A stretch of DNA of 64,000 nucleotides from an uncultured Pelagibacteraceae bacterium (GCA_902618695.1 CACNCB010000002.1:1-64000); one strand, 5' to 3'; counted from the stretch's first letter, positions 29,064-37,576 are shown. Made by a program: numbers and translations. The notes: generated from the letters alone by a model not told the origin.

Positions 29064-30185
29064 TTAATTTAAATTTTTTAAAAGTTTATTTGCAATAATT
29101 TTATTTCCTTTTTCGTTAAAATGCATATCACCATAAAAATAATATTCTTTTATAACGTTTTCTGAATTAGTATCTAATATAAGTTTTTCAAAATCATCAA
29201 AATAATCAAAAAAATTTGCACATTTTTTTTTACAAAACTCTTTGAAATATAAACGATAATTTTTTGTTCTTTCAATATCAAAAATGTGACCAGGCCAAGG
29301 ATATATAGCTAAAAAAAAATTAATATTATTTTCATCTAACAATTCATATATTTTTTTAAGATAGTAGATATTTTGAATAAATGACTCATAATATATTTGC
29401 TCCTTAGATATATAGTGATGAAAATTTAATATCCAGTTTGATTTTAAAAATTTTTCATCATAAACGTAACTACATTTAGTTAATATAAATTTTTGGCAAA
29501 AAATTTTTTTGGAATATTGTAACGCAGTTAAAGTAAATGCAAAATTCTCTTTTAAAAAATTCTTAATATAAAATTTAGTATCAGTTTGAAATAAATTTTT
29601 TTGCTCATTTTTATTCTTTTTGCATACTGAAACACCACATTTTTCTCTAAATTGTTCGTCATCTACATCGCTTACATCAAAAAAAAGTATCACATTTTTA
29701 GTTTTAATTCCTTTATTCAAATAATACTTAAGTTTATGATAATAGATAATTGGTGAGTAACTTGAGACGCCTAAATTTGCAACTCTATTAGAACTGTAAT
29801 TGTCGAATATACCAACAAATGTTTTATCATATTCAAGTCCTACTCCTTCAGTAAAACTATCACCTATAAACCAATAATCATAATTTATTAAATCGGTATT
29901 GTTAATATCGCATGCTGATTTGAAACCATTTTTATCGGTACAAAATACTCCCTTTTTATTTCCAAAAAATGAGGTGCCAGAATAATTTTTTTTAAAAGTA
30001 TGTGAAAAAATTTTGTGTTTAATTCTAAATTTTTTTTCATTCACTATATTTTTTTTTAGCTTACCATCAAAAGTAAGAAAAATATTCTTCTTCTCAAAAA
30101 ATTTAATAACAGTGTGGCCTAAAAAAAAATCAATAGAAAGAAATAAAAATATAATAATAAATATTATTTTTAAAATATCTCGCAA
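29064..30185 (-). CDS. SGNH/GDSL hydrolase-like membrane-anchored protein (SxtL-like position)
   Basis: I place the start at TTG 30185, directly after the DUF5989 stop. The open frame continues upstream to 30317 but only by reading through the DUF5989 gene out of frame, and no ATG lies between. The 373-residue product begins MRDILKIIFIIIFLFLSIDF, an N-terminal membrane anchor. The SGNH nucleophile is Ser110 in FIGDSFTEG and the catalytic dyad is Asp353/His355 in GDMHFNEKGN. An acyl- or carbamoyl-ester related role is inferred from context. It is related in type to the other SGNH gene at 31960-33141. Confidence 0.8.
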   Translation of the reverse strand: MRDILKIIFIIIFLFLSIDFFLGHTVIKFFEKKNIFLTFDGKLKKNIVNEKKFRIKHKIFSHTFKKNYSGTSFFGNKKGVFCTDKNGFKSACDINNTDLINYDYWFIGDSFTEGVGLEYDKTFVGIFDNYSSNRVANLGVSSYSPIIYYHKLKYYLNKGIKTKNVILFFDVSDVDDEQFREKCGVSVCKKNKNEQKNLFQTDTKFYIKNFLKENFAFTLTALQYSKKIFCQKFILTKCSYVYDEKFLKSNWILNFHHYISKEQIYYESFIQNIYYLKKIYELLDENNINFFLAIYPWPGHIFDIERTKNYRLYFKEFCKKKCANFFDYFDDFEKLILDTNSENVIKEYYFYGDMHFNEKGNKIIANKLLKNLN

Positions 30186-30187
30186 AA

Positions 30188-30337
30188 CTAAAAAATTGTA
30201 TAAATAAATGGAGCTACGGCTGAACCCTGTGTTAATACAATTAGTCCTCCAAATATAGCAAGAACAATAATAATTGGTAAAAGCCAGTATTTTTTTCTTA
30301 CTTTTAAAAATTCCCAAAATTCTTTTATAAAGCTCAT
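30188..30337 (-). CDS. DUF5989 family small membrane protein (SxtK-like, 49 aa), copy 1
   Basis: ATG at 30337 encodes 49 residues starting MSFIKEFWEFLKVRKKYWLL, with one hydrophobic helix after KKYWLLP and the ending GSAVAPFIYTIF. This matches the DUF5989 proteins repeatedly found beside O-carbamoyltransferases, including SxtK in saxitoxin clusters. It starts 1 base after the SxtJ-like gene and its stop is 2 bases before the SGNH start. Function is unknown, and a membrane partner for the carbamoyltransferase is inferred from the constant association. Confidence 0.88.
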   Translation of the reverse strand: MSFIKEFWEFLKVRKKYWLLPIIIVLAIFGGLIVLTQGSAVAPFIYTIF

Positions 30338-30338
30338 C

Positions 30339-30728
30339 TTAAAATTGATTCTTCATCTTGCTCTTTGGTCCGTTTTTTTTTTCCCAATATGATCTATTTT
30401 TGTTAAATTTTAAATTTAATATATCTTTTCTTAATATTCTCATTATATAACCTATTGGTGTAACAACTAAAAAGAAAATTATGCCCATAATTAATGGTGA
30501 TATTAATTTGCCTAAAAAAATACCAAACTTAAACCATAATTTGTTTAGTGGTGTTAAAAATTTAGAGTTTAGTAAACCTAAAATTAAAAAAATTATGGAT
30601 GTAAAAAAAAACCATTTATTGATTTCTCGACCATTGATAATTGGATAAATAGCTATAATTAAAAAAAAAATAAAGAAAACTATTCCGAAACTTCTATTAG
30701 AACCTATTTTTATATCTTTTGAATTCAT
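30339..30728 (-). CDS. SxtJ-family membrane protein
   Basis: The 129-residue protein has three or four hydrophobic segments (about residues 14-32, 39-53, 74-95) and a basic C-terminus ending KKNGPKSKMKNQF. This layout and its place beside a DUF5989 gene and a carbamoyltransferase match the SxtJ family (named after saxitoxin gene sxtJ, role unknown). It is the first of four consecutive genes SxtJ, DUF5989, SGNH, carbamoyltransferase with gaps of 1 to 2 bases. Confidence 0.8.
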   Translation of the reverse strand: MNSKDIKIGSNRSFGIVFFIFFLIIAIYPIINGREINKWFFFTSIIFLILGLLNSKFLTPLNKLWFKFGIFLGKLISPLIMGIIFFLVVTPIGYIMRILRKDILNLKFNKNRSYWEKKNGPKSKMKNQF

Positions 30729-30766
30729 AATGTTAATTTTATAATTGTTAAAAATTAAATTTCAAT

Positions 30767-31774
30767 TCAATTATATCTTGGTCTAATTTTAAGTATAGGT
30801 TTCTCAAAATAGAAGTAAAACAAAATAGAGATAACTTTAAGGATACAAATATAAATAAAAAATGAATAAAAAACATTCTCTGATAATTTTATAGCAAAGG
30901 GAATTATAATAATATGAAATAAATACATTGAGTAGCTAATGTTTGCACCTAATTTTATAATATTTTCTAAAATAACATTTTTAATTGAATAAAATGTTAA
31001 TTTAATAATTAAAGACGAGAAAGTTAAACCACATAAAATAAAAAATATATTTTGATAAAGTTTATAATTTTTTAATATATTTGGATCAAAAATTATATAA
31101 CTTAATATAATTAATCCTAATATTATGAAAAAATTTAATATTGATTTAGATATTTTATCTTTAAAAATAAATGCTATTACACCAAAACATATTGAGTCAA
31201 TTCTAAAAATTACTGATCTTCTAATATCTTGGCCCCAATCGATATCTGTATTATTAAAATATATTCTGGCAAAATTAAGAATTAAAATTATTGCATAGCA
31301 AATTTGGGAGAGATTTATCTCAGGTTTATTTAATCTTATTTTGTTTCCAATAAAAAGAAATATTGGCATAGTTAAATAAAACCATTCCTCAATTGATAGT
31401 GACCACGCAATAGAATAAAAATTTGGAGTTGCATTATCTGAAATAAAGTTTTGCGTATAAGATAAAAATTTTAATAAATTAAAAATATTACCATATCCAA
31501 AAACTACTGAAGCAATTAATAAAGCAATTAAATAAGGAGGAATGGTCCTAATCCATCTTCTAAACAAAAAAATTTTTAAATTCCTTTTAGCGTTAGAATT
31601 AATATTTAATAACTGTGGTGTTAAAACAAAACCTGATAAAACAAAAAATAACTCAACACCGAGAATTGATATAAATTCCGAATGAATAGAGTCTGTCACA
31701 AAAAAGAAAAAATGAGATACACAAACTATTAATGCAGCTAAATATCTATATAAATCTAAAAATGTATAATGCAT
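30767..31774 (-). CDS. Acyltransferase 3 family O-acyltransferase (OafA/YrhL-like)
   Basis: The 335-residue protein has about ten hydrophobic helices and the family features: LDLYRYLAALIVCVSHFFFF near residues 6-25 with the conserved His, the VELFFVLSGFVLT segment near 40, and AWSLSIEEWFYLTMP near 122. Such proteins O-acetylate lipopolysaccharide or other glycans from the inner membrane. It lies in the same-strand run between the two DUF5989-type genes, which supports a surface-glycan decoration role. Confidence 0.9.
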   Translation of the reverse strand: MHYTFLDLYRYLAALIVCVSHFFFFVTDSIHSEFISILGVELFFVLSGFVLTPQLLNINSNAKRNLKIFLFRRWIRTIPPYLIALLIASVVFGYGNIFNLLKFLSYTQNFISDNATPNFYSIAWSLSIEEWFYLTMPIFLFIGNKIRLNKPEINLSQICYAIILILNFARIYFNNTDIDWGQDIRRSVIFRIDSICFGVIAFIFKDKISKSILNFFIILGLIILSYIIFDPNILKNYKLYQNIFFILCGLTFSSLIIKLTFYSIKNVILENIIKLGANISYSMYLFHIIIIPFAIKLSENVFYSFFIYICILKVISILFYFYFEKPILKIRPRYN

Positions 31775-31803
31775 TACTGTTTAAATATCTTCTATATTTT
31801 AAA

Positions 31804-31953
31804 TTAAAAGTTTGAATATAGAAATGGTGCTAATGAGGGATTTTTAGATAAAATAATTATAATGGTAAATACACATAACATTGTTAAAAATGGATATAAC
31901 CAGTATTTTTTTGTATCTTTTAACTTATTTATTATCATTTTAATGAATTGCAT
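31804..31953 (-). CDS. DUF5989-like small membrane protein (49 aa), divergent copy 2
   Basis: ATG at 31953 encodes exactly 49 residues starting MQFIKMIINKLKDTKKYWLY and ending LAPFLYSNF. Lined up without gaps against copy 1 (30188-30337), 21 of 49 residues are identical, including the KKYWL core, the following Pro, and APF-Y--F at the C-terminus. It lies 6 bases after the SGNH gene at 31960 and 29 bases before the acyltransferase. This is too short for routine ORF calling and is likely missed in most annotations. The paralogy is seen directly, while the role is unknown. Confidence 0.8.
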   Translation of the reverse strand: MQFIKMIINKLKDTKKYWLYPFLTMLCVFTIIIILSKNPSLAPFLYSNF

Positions 31954-31959
31954 TATGTT

Positions 31960-33141
31960 TTAATTTTGTCCAATTTTTTTAAATATTATCTTGGATATAA
32001 TATCATACCCAGTTTTGTTATAATGACCAGATAAACCAAATGGAAATATAGTCTTAAAGTTTACGTTCTTTTCGTTTAATTCTTTTTTGATATCTATAAA
32101 ATCTACATTTAGTTTTTTTAAAATTGACATAATTTTAATTTTTTGAGTTTTGTGAAAATTATTTGATTCATTTTGATAACCCTCAAATGAAGGTAAATAT
32201 ATAAAATAAAAACTTGATCCATTTTCCTCAGAAAAAACTTTAGCTTCACTTATAATTTGTTGAAATTTTTTGTAAACTTTTTCTTGTATTGACAAAGGGT
32301 GTTCCTCACTAAAGATACTTTTTATAACATTTTTAGTTTTATCTAATCTTAAAAATCTTAAATATTTGTACTTTTTACTTTTATTTTGCCTATCTTCAAA
32401 ATAAGAGATGAACTCCTCTAATACTTTAATGTTTTGTTGATCAATCTGTTTTTGTTTTTTCTTTAAAGATTGTTTATAATTTCGCTGATTAATATATTTA
32501 TTTAAATGTTTTGAATCAAAAGTATCACTCAAATCTTGTAAATCATTACCCTCATAGAAAAACCAAACAACATTCTTTGTATTTTTCCCTAAGTATTCTT
32601 TTAAAACCGCCAGCTCAATTAAAGGACCATTGCTAGAGTAACCTAGGTTTAATACAGAATTTTTTGATAAATTCCTAAACAATGATCCAAAATCATATGG
32701 TCTATCTACACATTCTCCAATTGTAAAAGAATCACCTAAAAGAAAAAAATCTATCTTTTCTGCATCCCATTCAAAATCTGGATTATTAAAACCAAATCTA
32801 TCGCTTTCAAATTTTGAATAATAACCATTTTCGTTACAAACAAGGGTTGTCCTTTTGGATATTCCAGATAAAGGTAGTAAATTGTTATTTGGATTCAAAA
32901 GAACATGAGTTTTTGGAACTGTCAAAGTAACTAAGTTTGGTATTTTTTTTCTTATATCTTTAAACGCTTCAAATTTAGTCCTTATATCATAATCAATATC
33001 TTCGTTTTTTTTTAAAATTTTAATTTTTTTTTTTAAATGATTTTCTCCAATATAAAAAGTTTGAAATGCCTCAAACATATATAAAGAGAAAAATGAACTA
33101 AATAATATTAATAAAATATAAATTTTTATTTTTTTAAACAA
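31960..33141 (-). CDS. SGNH-like membrane-anchored protein, second copy with altered catalytic site
   Basis: A hydrophobic N-terminal anchor (residues about 6-22) is followed by an SGNH fold. The nucleophile motif FLLGDSFTIGE has Ser138. An Asn-type block-III motif is seen in YEGNDLQDL, and the C-terminal His373 is in LSGHYNKTGY. The position two before that His, Asp in the partner protein (DMH), is Ser here (SGH), so the third member of the triad is missing or supplied elsewhere. The 393-residue gene starts 10 bases after xsc. It is Lys/Asn/Ile-rich, in contrast to the well-conserved xsc. Confidence 0.78.
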   Translation of the reverse strand: MFKKIKIYILLILFSSFFSLYMFEAFQTFYIGENHLKKKIKILKKNEDIDYDIRTKFEAFKDIRKKIPNLVTLTVPKTHVLLNPNNNLLPLSGISKRTTLVCNENGYYSKFESDRFGFNNPDFEWDAEKIDFFLLGDSFTIGECVDRPYDFGSLFRNLSKNSVLNLGYSSNGPLIELAVLKEYLGKNTKNVVWFFYEGNDLQDLSDTFDSKHLNKYINQRNYKQSLKKKQKQIDQQNIKVLEEFISYFEDRQNKSKKYKYLRFLRLDKTKNVIKSIFSEEHPLSIQEKVYKKFQQIISEAKVFSEENGSSFYFIYLPSFEGYQNESNNFHKTQKIKIMSILKKLNVDFIDIKKELNEKNVNFKTIFPFGLSGHYNKTGYDIISKIIFKKIGQN

Positions 33142-33151
33142 TTTAATTAGA

Positions 33152-34927
33152 TCAAACCTTTTGAGGCCTCATATCTTTTTTATTTATCCCAGCAATTCGT
33201 ACTGGTTTCTTCATTGCATCTCTTCTAAATGGTTCGCCAAGTTCTTGGTTTAGAATTACTTCAATAAACGTTGTAATTCCTTTCTTTTGATCCTCACAAG
33301 ATTTCATAATAGCATCAGTTGTTTCTTCCATTGTTCTCACTTTCACACCTTTTAATCCACATGCATCAGCAACTTTTGCATAACTCAATTCAGGGTCTAA
33401 TTCAGTTCCAACAAAATTATTATCAAACCATAAAGTTGTATTTCTTTTTTCTGCGCCCCATTGATAATTTCTAAAAATTACCATCGTAATAGCTGGCCAC
33501 TCTTTTCGAGCACACGAACTCATTTCATTCATACTTATTCCAAATGCACCATCTCCTGCAAAACCAATAACTGGAGTATCTGGGCAACCAATTTTTGCAC
33601 CTAATATTGACGGAAATCCATATCCACATGGACCGAACAAGCCTGGTGCTAAATATTTTCTTGGTTTTTCAAAAGTTGGATAAGCATTACCGATTGCACA
33701 ATTATTTCCTATATCGCTAGATATAATCACATCATCAGGCATTCCAGCTTGAATTGCTCTCCAAGCTTGTCTTGGTGACATTCTATCTGAATCTCTTTCT
33801 CTAGCTTCTTTGTTCCAAACTGTTCCTTCATCATCATCCTCATGATCTAAACTTGAAAGTTTTTGTAACCAAGCTGATTTCGTTTGATGAATTAAATCTT
33901 TTCTAGCTTGTCTATCAGTATCCCCAGCATTTGAAGATAATTTTTCAAAAATTTGTTCAGCAACTAATTTTGCATCTCCACTTATTCCTACAGTAACTTT
34001 TTTAGTCAAACCTATCCTGTCAGGATTAATATCAACTTGAATAATATTTGCATTCTTTGGCCAATAATCAATTCCATAACCAGGTAAAGTAGAAAATGGA
34101 TTTAATCTAGTTCCCAAAGCTAACACTACGTCAGCTTTTGAAATTAATTCCATTGCAGCTTTTGATCCATTGTATCCTAGAGGACCAACAGCTAAGGGAT
34201 GGCTTCCTGGGAAACTGTCATTATGTTGGTAACCTGAACAAACAGGTGAATCTAATTTTTCTGCAAGTTTTTTTGTAGCTTCAATAGCTCCTCCAATAAC
34301 AACACCTGCCCCAGATAATATTACTGGAAATTTTGCTTTAGATAACAAGTCGGCTGCTTTAGCTACAGCATCATTTCCCCCACCTTGTCTTTCTAGTCTT
34401 ACAATCGGAGGAAGATCGATATCAATTACTTGGCACCAATAATCTCTTGGAACATTAATTTGTGCTGGTGCAGATCCTCTTATTGCTTTTTCAATTACTC
34501 TATTGAGTACTTCTGCCATTCTTGAAGGATCTCTTACTTCTTCTTGATAACAAACCATGTCTTTAAATAAATTCATTTGCTCAACTTCTTGAAATCCACC
34601 TTGTCCCATTGTTTTGTTTGCTGCTTGAGGTGTAACTAATAAAAGAGGAGTATGATTCCAATAAGCTGTTTTGATTGGTGTAACTAATCCAGTAATTCCA
34701 GGTCCGTTCTGAGCAATAACCATTGACATTTTACCAGTGGCTCTTGTGTAACCGTCAGCAATTAAACCACCGTTTGTTTCATGAGCGACATCCCAGAAAG
34801 TAATACCTGCATCTGGAAAAATATCTGAAATTGGCATAAAAGCTGAACCGATAATTCCAAACGCATGTTCAATACCGTGCATTTGTAAAACTTTTACAAA
34901 AGCTTCTTCTGTTGTCATTTTTGTCAT
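33152..34927 (-). CDS. xsc: Sulfoacetaldehyde acetyltransferase (ThDP-dependent)
   Basis: Xsc converts sulfoacetaldehyde and phosphate to acetyl phosphate and sulfite, the desulfonation step for taurine and related sulfonates. The 591-residue protein is a ThDP enzyme with the N-terminal PYR domain (HAFGIIGSAFMPISDIFPDA near 20, catalytic Glu in AHETNGG), a middle domain, and the PP domain motif GDGAFGISMNEMSSCARKEW near residue 456. The sequence matches the Xsc subgroup rather than acetolactate synthase. It is divergent from suyAB, and the SGNH gene follows after 10 bases. Confidence 0.93.
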   Translation of the reverse strand: MTKMTTEEAFVKVLQMHGIEHAFGIIGSAFMPISDIFPDAGITFWDVAHETNGGLIADGYTRATGKMSMVIAQNGPGITGLVTPIKTAYWNHTPLLLVTPQAANKTMGQGGFQEVEQMNLFKDMVCYQEEVRDPSRMAEVLNRVIEKAIRGSAPAQINVPRDYWCQVIDIDLPPIVRLERQGGGNDAVAKAADLLSKAKFPVILSGAGVVIGGAIEATKKLAEKLDSPVCSGYQHNDSFPGSHPLAVGPLGYNGSKAAMELISKADVVLALGTRLNPFSTLPGYGIDYWPKNANIIQVDINPDRIGLTKKVTVGISGDAKLVAEQIFEKLSSNAGDTDRQARKDLIHQTKSAWLQKLSSLDHEDDDEGTVWNKEARERDSDRMSPRQAWRAIQAGMPDDVIISSDIGNNCAIGNAYPTFEKPRKYLAPGLFGPCGYGFPSILGAKIGCPDTPVIGFAGDGAFGISMNEMSSCARKEWPAITMVIFRNYQWGAEKRNTTLWFDNNFVGTELDPELSYAKVADACGLKGVKVRTMEETTDAIMKSCEDQKKGITTFIEVILNQELGEPFRRDAMKKPVRIAGINKKDMRPQKV

Positions 34928-35036
34928 AAAACTAGAACCTCTCTAAAGTGTAATTATACTATTTATAAAATTCGTTTGTTAATTTGTGCGATTAATATAT
35001 AAGTTTTTACGAATTTCAAACAAACAAATCGACACC
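34928..35036. promoter_or_regulatory. Divergent control region between xsc and suyAB
   Basis: This 109-base gap must hold the promoters of both sulfonate units. It contains an exact inverted repeat, AAATTCGT at 34968-34975 and ACGAATTT at 35009-35016, with centres 41 bases apart (about four helical turns), plus a looser repeat of TTTGTT/AACAAA elements around it. Such spacing would suit a dimeric regulator or DNA looping. I cannot assign a regulator and the region is A/T rich, so chance is possible. Confidence 0.4.
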
Positions 35037-35321
35037 ATGGCAACAGATATAATCATACATGATAAAAAAGACAACGTGGGAGTAGTTGTTATTGAAAAAA
35101 TCACACCTAAACAAGACTGTGCTTGCTGGATAATGGAAGATGACAGCTCAACAAATATTCAATCCGTAGATGAAATACCTTTAGGACATAAAATTGCAAT
35201 GGTTGACCTTAAAGAGGGTGATACTATTTTAAAGTATGGCCACGATATTGGTAAAGTTGTAAAATCAATTAAAAAAGGTGAACATGTACATGTTCACAAC
35301 GTAAAAACAAAGAAGTGGTAA
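35037..35321 (+). CDS. suyA: (R)-sulfolactate sulfo-lyase small subunit (SAF domain)
   Basis: ATG at 35037 gives 94 residues (M-A-T-D-I-I-I-H). The longer frame to 34986 lies in the control region. The protein is an altronate-dehydratase N-terminal (SAF) domain with [20 protein letters not shown] near residue 48 and GEHVHVHNV near 83. With the next gene it forms SuyAB, which splits (R)-sulfolactate to pyruvate and sulfite. It starts 4 bases before suyB ends its leader, in the expected order. Confidence 0.9.
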   Translation: MATDIIIHDKKDNVGVVVIEKITPKQDCACWIMEDDSSTNIQSVDEIPLGHKIAMVDLKEGDTILKYGHDIGKVVKSIKKGEHVHVHNVKTKKW

Positions 35322-35325
35322 CAGT

Positions 35326-36492
35326 ATGGAAATCCCAAAGAGTTTTTTAGGTTATAAAAGAGAAAACGGCAGAGCCGGAACAAGAAATCATGTAATTATT
35401 TTGCCAGTTGATGACATTTCAAACGCATGTGCAGAGGCAGTTGCTAATAATATTAAAGGCACGATAGCTCTTCCTCATTCTTATGGAAGACTTCAGTTTG
35501 GTGCAGATCTAGAACTTCATTTTAGAACAATGATTGGAACTGGATGTAATCCAAATGTTGCAGCTGTAATTGTCATTGGTATTGAACCGAAATGGACAAA
35601 AAAAATTGTAGATGGAATTGCCAAAACTGGAAAACCAGTTGAAGGATTCCATATTGAACGTACAGGAGATATTGGTACGACGATGAAAGCATCAAAAAAA
35701 GCTCAAGAATTTGTAATGTGGGCTTCCGAGAAACAAAGGGAGGAATGTCCTTTAAGTGATTTATGGATTTCAGTTAAGTGTGGTGAGTCTGATACCACTT
35801 CAGGACTAGCTGCAAACCCAACTGTTGGTAACTTAATGGATAAACTTGAACCATTAGGTGTTCATTTATGTTTTGGTGAAACATCTGAATTAACTGGTGC
35901 AGAACAAGTTTGTGCAACCAGAGGAGCTACAAAAGAAGCATCTGAAAAATTTATGAAAACTTGGAGCTCCTATAATGATTTTATTTTAAAAGAGGCTACG
36001 GATGACCTTTCTGAAAGTCAACCAACAGCAGGGAATATAGCTGGTGGACTTACAACAATTGAAGAAAAAGCTTTTGGTAATTTTCAAAAAATTGGAAATT
36101 GCAAATTTATCGATGTTCTTGAACCAGCTGAGGAACCAACTAAAGGCAAAGGCTTATATTTTATGGACACATCATCTGCTGCTGCAGAATGTGTGACACT
36201 TCAAGCTGCTGCTGGTTTTAATATTCATTTATTTCCAACTGGACAAGGTAATATTGTTGGAAACCCAATTGAACCTGTTGTTAAATTAACAGCTAATCCA
36301 TTAACTGTAAAAGGTATGGGGGAGCATATTGATTGTGATGTTTCAAAAATTCTTTCAAGAGAAATGAATTTATCTGAAGCAGGTGATGAATTAATTAAAA
36401 CTACACTAAAAGTAGCAAACGGTAGATTAACTTGCGCTGAAGCTTTAGGTCATAAAGAATTTGTTATGACTAAACTTTACAGAAGTGCTTAA
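35326..36492 (+). CDS. suyB: (R)-sulfolactate sulfo-lyase large subunit
   Basis: The 388-residue protein is a UxaA/GarD C-terminal-type lyase, starting with the motif [15 protein letters not shown] near residues 9-23, then [20 protein letters not shown] near 149 and [16 protein letters not shown] near 305. Conserved cysteines probably bind iron. SuyB versus altronate or galactarate dehydratase is decided by the separate small subunit and by the xsc, exporter and apr neighbours. The gap to suyA is only 4 bases. Confidence 0.9.
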   Translation: MEIPKSFLGYKRENGRAGTRNHVIILPVDDISNACAEAVANNIKGTIALPHSYGRLQFGADLELHFRTMIGTGCNPNVAAVIVIGIEPKWTKKIVDGIAKTGKPVEGFHIERTGDIGTTMKASKKAQEFVMWASEKQREECPLSDLWISVKCGESDTTSGLAANPTVGNLMDKLEPLGVHLCFGETSELTGAEQVCATRGATKEASEKFMKTWSSYNDFILKEATDDLSESQPTAGNIAGGLTTIEEKAFGNFQKIGNCKFIDVLEPAEEPTKGKGLYFMDTSSAAAECVTLQAAAGFNIHLFPTGQGNIVGNPIEPVVKLTANPLTVKGMGEHIDCDVSKILSREMNLSEAGDELIKTTLKVANGRLTCAEALGHKEFVMTKLYRSA

Positions 36493-36508
36493 TTAACTTT
36501 GATCTTTC

Positions 36509-37576
36509 ATGAAATTTAAGAAATACTTGGTAGTCTTACCAGGTATTATATTAGCATTTGTTCTTTACACTTTATCTCAAGGTTTCAATAATATTCTTGG
36601 TATTGAGCTATTAGGCTATGAAAAAAGCCCAATATCTACTGCAATGATTGCTATTTTATTAGGAATGTTTTTCGGAAATGTTTTTCAAATTAGAGAAAGT
36701 TTTTTAAGAGGATTAGATTTTACACAAAAATATATTCTAAAACTAGGTATTATTTGTCTAGGTATTCAATTGAAGCCATTTGAATTTTTAGAGTTCGGAA
36801 AAATAGCAATTCCATTAATTATAATCTGTATAATCAGTGTGTTAATAGTAATCAAACTTCTAATTAAAAAATTAAAAATACCAACTAGAATGGCTTACTT
36901 AATCTCAATAGGCAGTACTGTCTGTGGTACTACTGCAATAATGGCTACCGCTCCAGTTATTGGAGCAAAAAAAAATGAAGTATCATATGCAATTGCTAAC
37001 ATTACATTGTTTGGAATACTTTCGATGCTTATTTACCCTTATTTTGCTAACTTTTATTTTGAAAGTGAGCCTTTATTAGTTGGATTGTTTTTAGGAACCT
37101 CTATACATGAAACCTCTCAAGTTGCAGCTGCAGGATTGATTTATGACCAGCAATTTAATAGTCCTGAAACTTTAAATATAGCAACAGTAACTAAATTAAT
37201 TAGGAATACCTTTCTGGTTATAATGATCCCTTTATTTGCATTTCTTTATAACCGAGGAAAAACCTCAGAAAAAAAATACTCAATAATAGATATTTTTCCT
37301 TACTTTGTATTAGGATTTGTAGCAATGATAATAATTAGAAATTTAGGTGATCTAATGTACTCAAATAATTACGAATGGCTAGTTGCAATTGAGGGTATTA
37401 AATTGTCCTCAAAAATATTTTTAACAATGGCGATGGCAGCAATAGGGCTTTCAACTAACTTAAAAGAACTTAAAAATATGGGCTACAAACCTTTTATAGT
37501 TGGTTTTGTAAGTATGACAACAGTAGGATTGGTTAGTATTACAACTATCGAATTATATTTAAATTTTTTTAATTAA
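36509..37576 (+). CDS. YeiH/UPF0324 family putative sulfur-anion exporter
   Basis: This 355-residue membrane protein has about ten hydrophobic segments and the UPF0324 motifs ISTAMIAILLGMFFGN near residue 42, GSTVCGTTAIMATAPVIGAK near 135, and FLGTSIHETSQVAAAG near 194. Family members are often annotated as putative sulfate exporters and recur next to sulfonate-degradation genes. It is 16 bases after suyB on the same strand, which supports export of sulfite or sulfate. Transport activity is inferred, not shown. Confidence 0.85.
   Translation: MKFKKYLVVLPGIILAFVLYTLSQGFNNILGIELLGYEKSPISTAMIAILLGMFFGNVFQIRESFLRGLDFTQKYILKLGIICLGIQLKPFEFLEFGKIAIPLIIICIISVLIVIKLLIKKLKIPTRMAYLISIGSTVCGTTAIMATAPVIGAKKNEVSYAIANITLFGILSMLIYPYFANFYFESEPLLVGLFLGTSIHETSQVAAAGLIYDQQFNSPETLNIATVTKLIRNTFLVIMIPLFAFLYNRGKTSEKKYSIIDIFPYFVLGFVAMIIIRNLGDLMYSNNYEWLVAIEGIKLSSKIFLTMAMAAIGLSTNLKELKNMGYKPFIVGFVSMTTVGLVSITTIELYLNFFN

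Noticed and set aside
27227-30728. Saxitoxin or other toxin biosynthesis
   Set aside because: Only the carbamoylation-type genes are present. The core saxitoxin genes are absent, and these four families are common in surface-glycan clusters.
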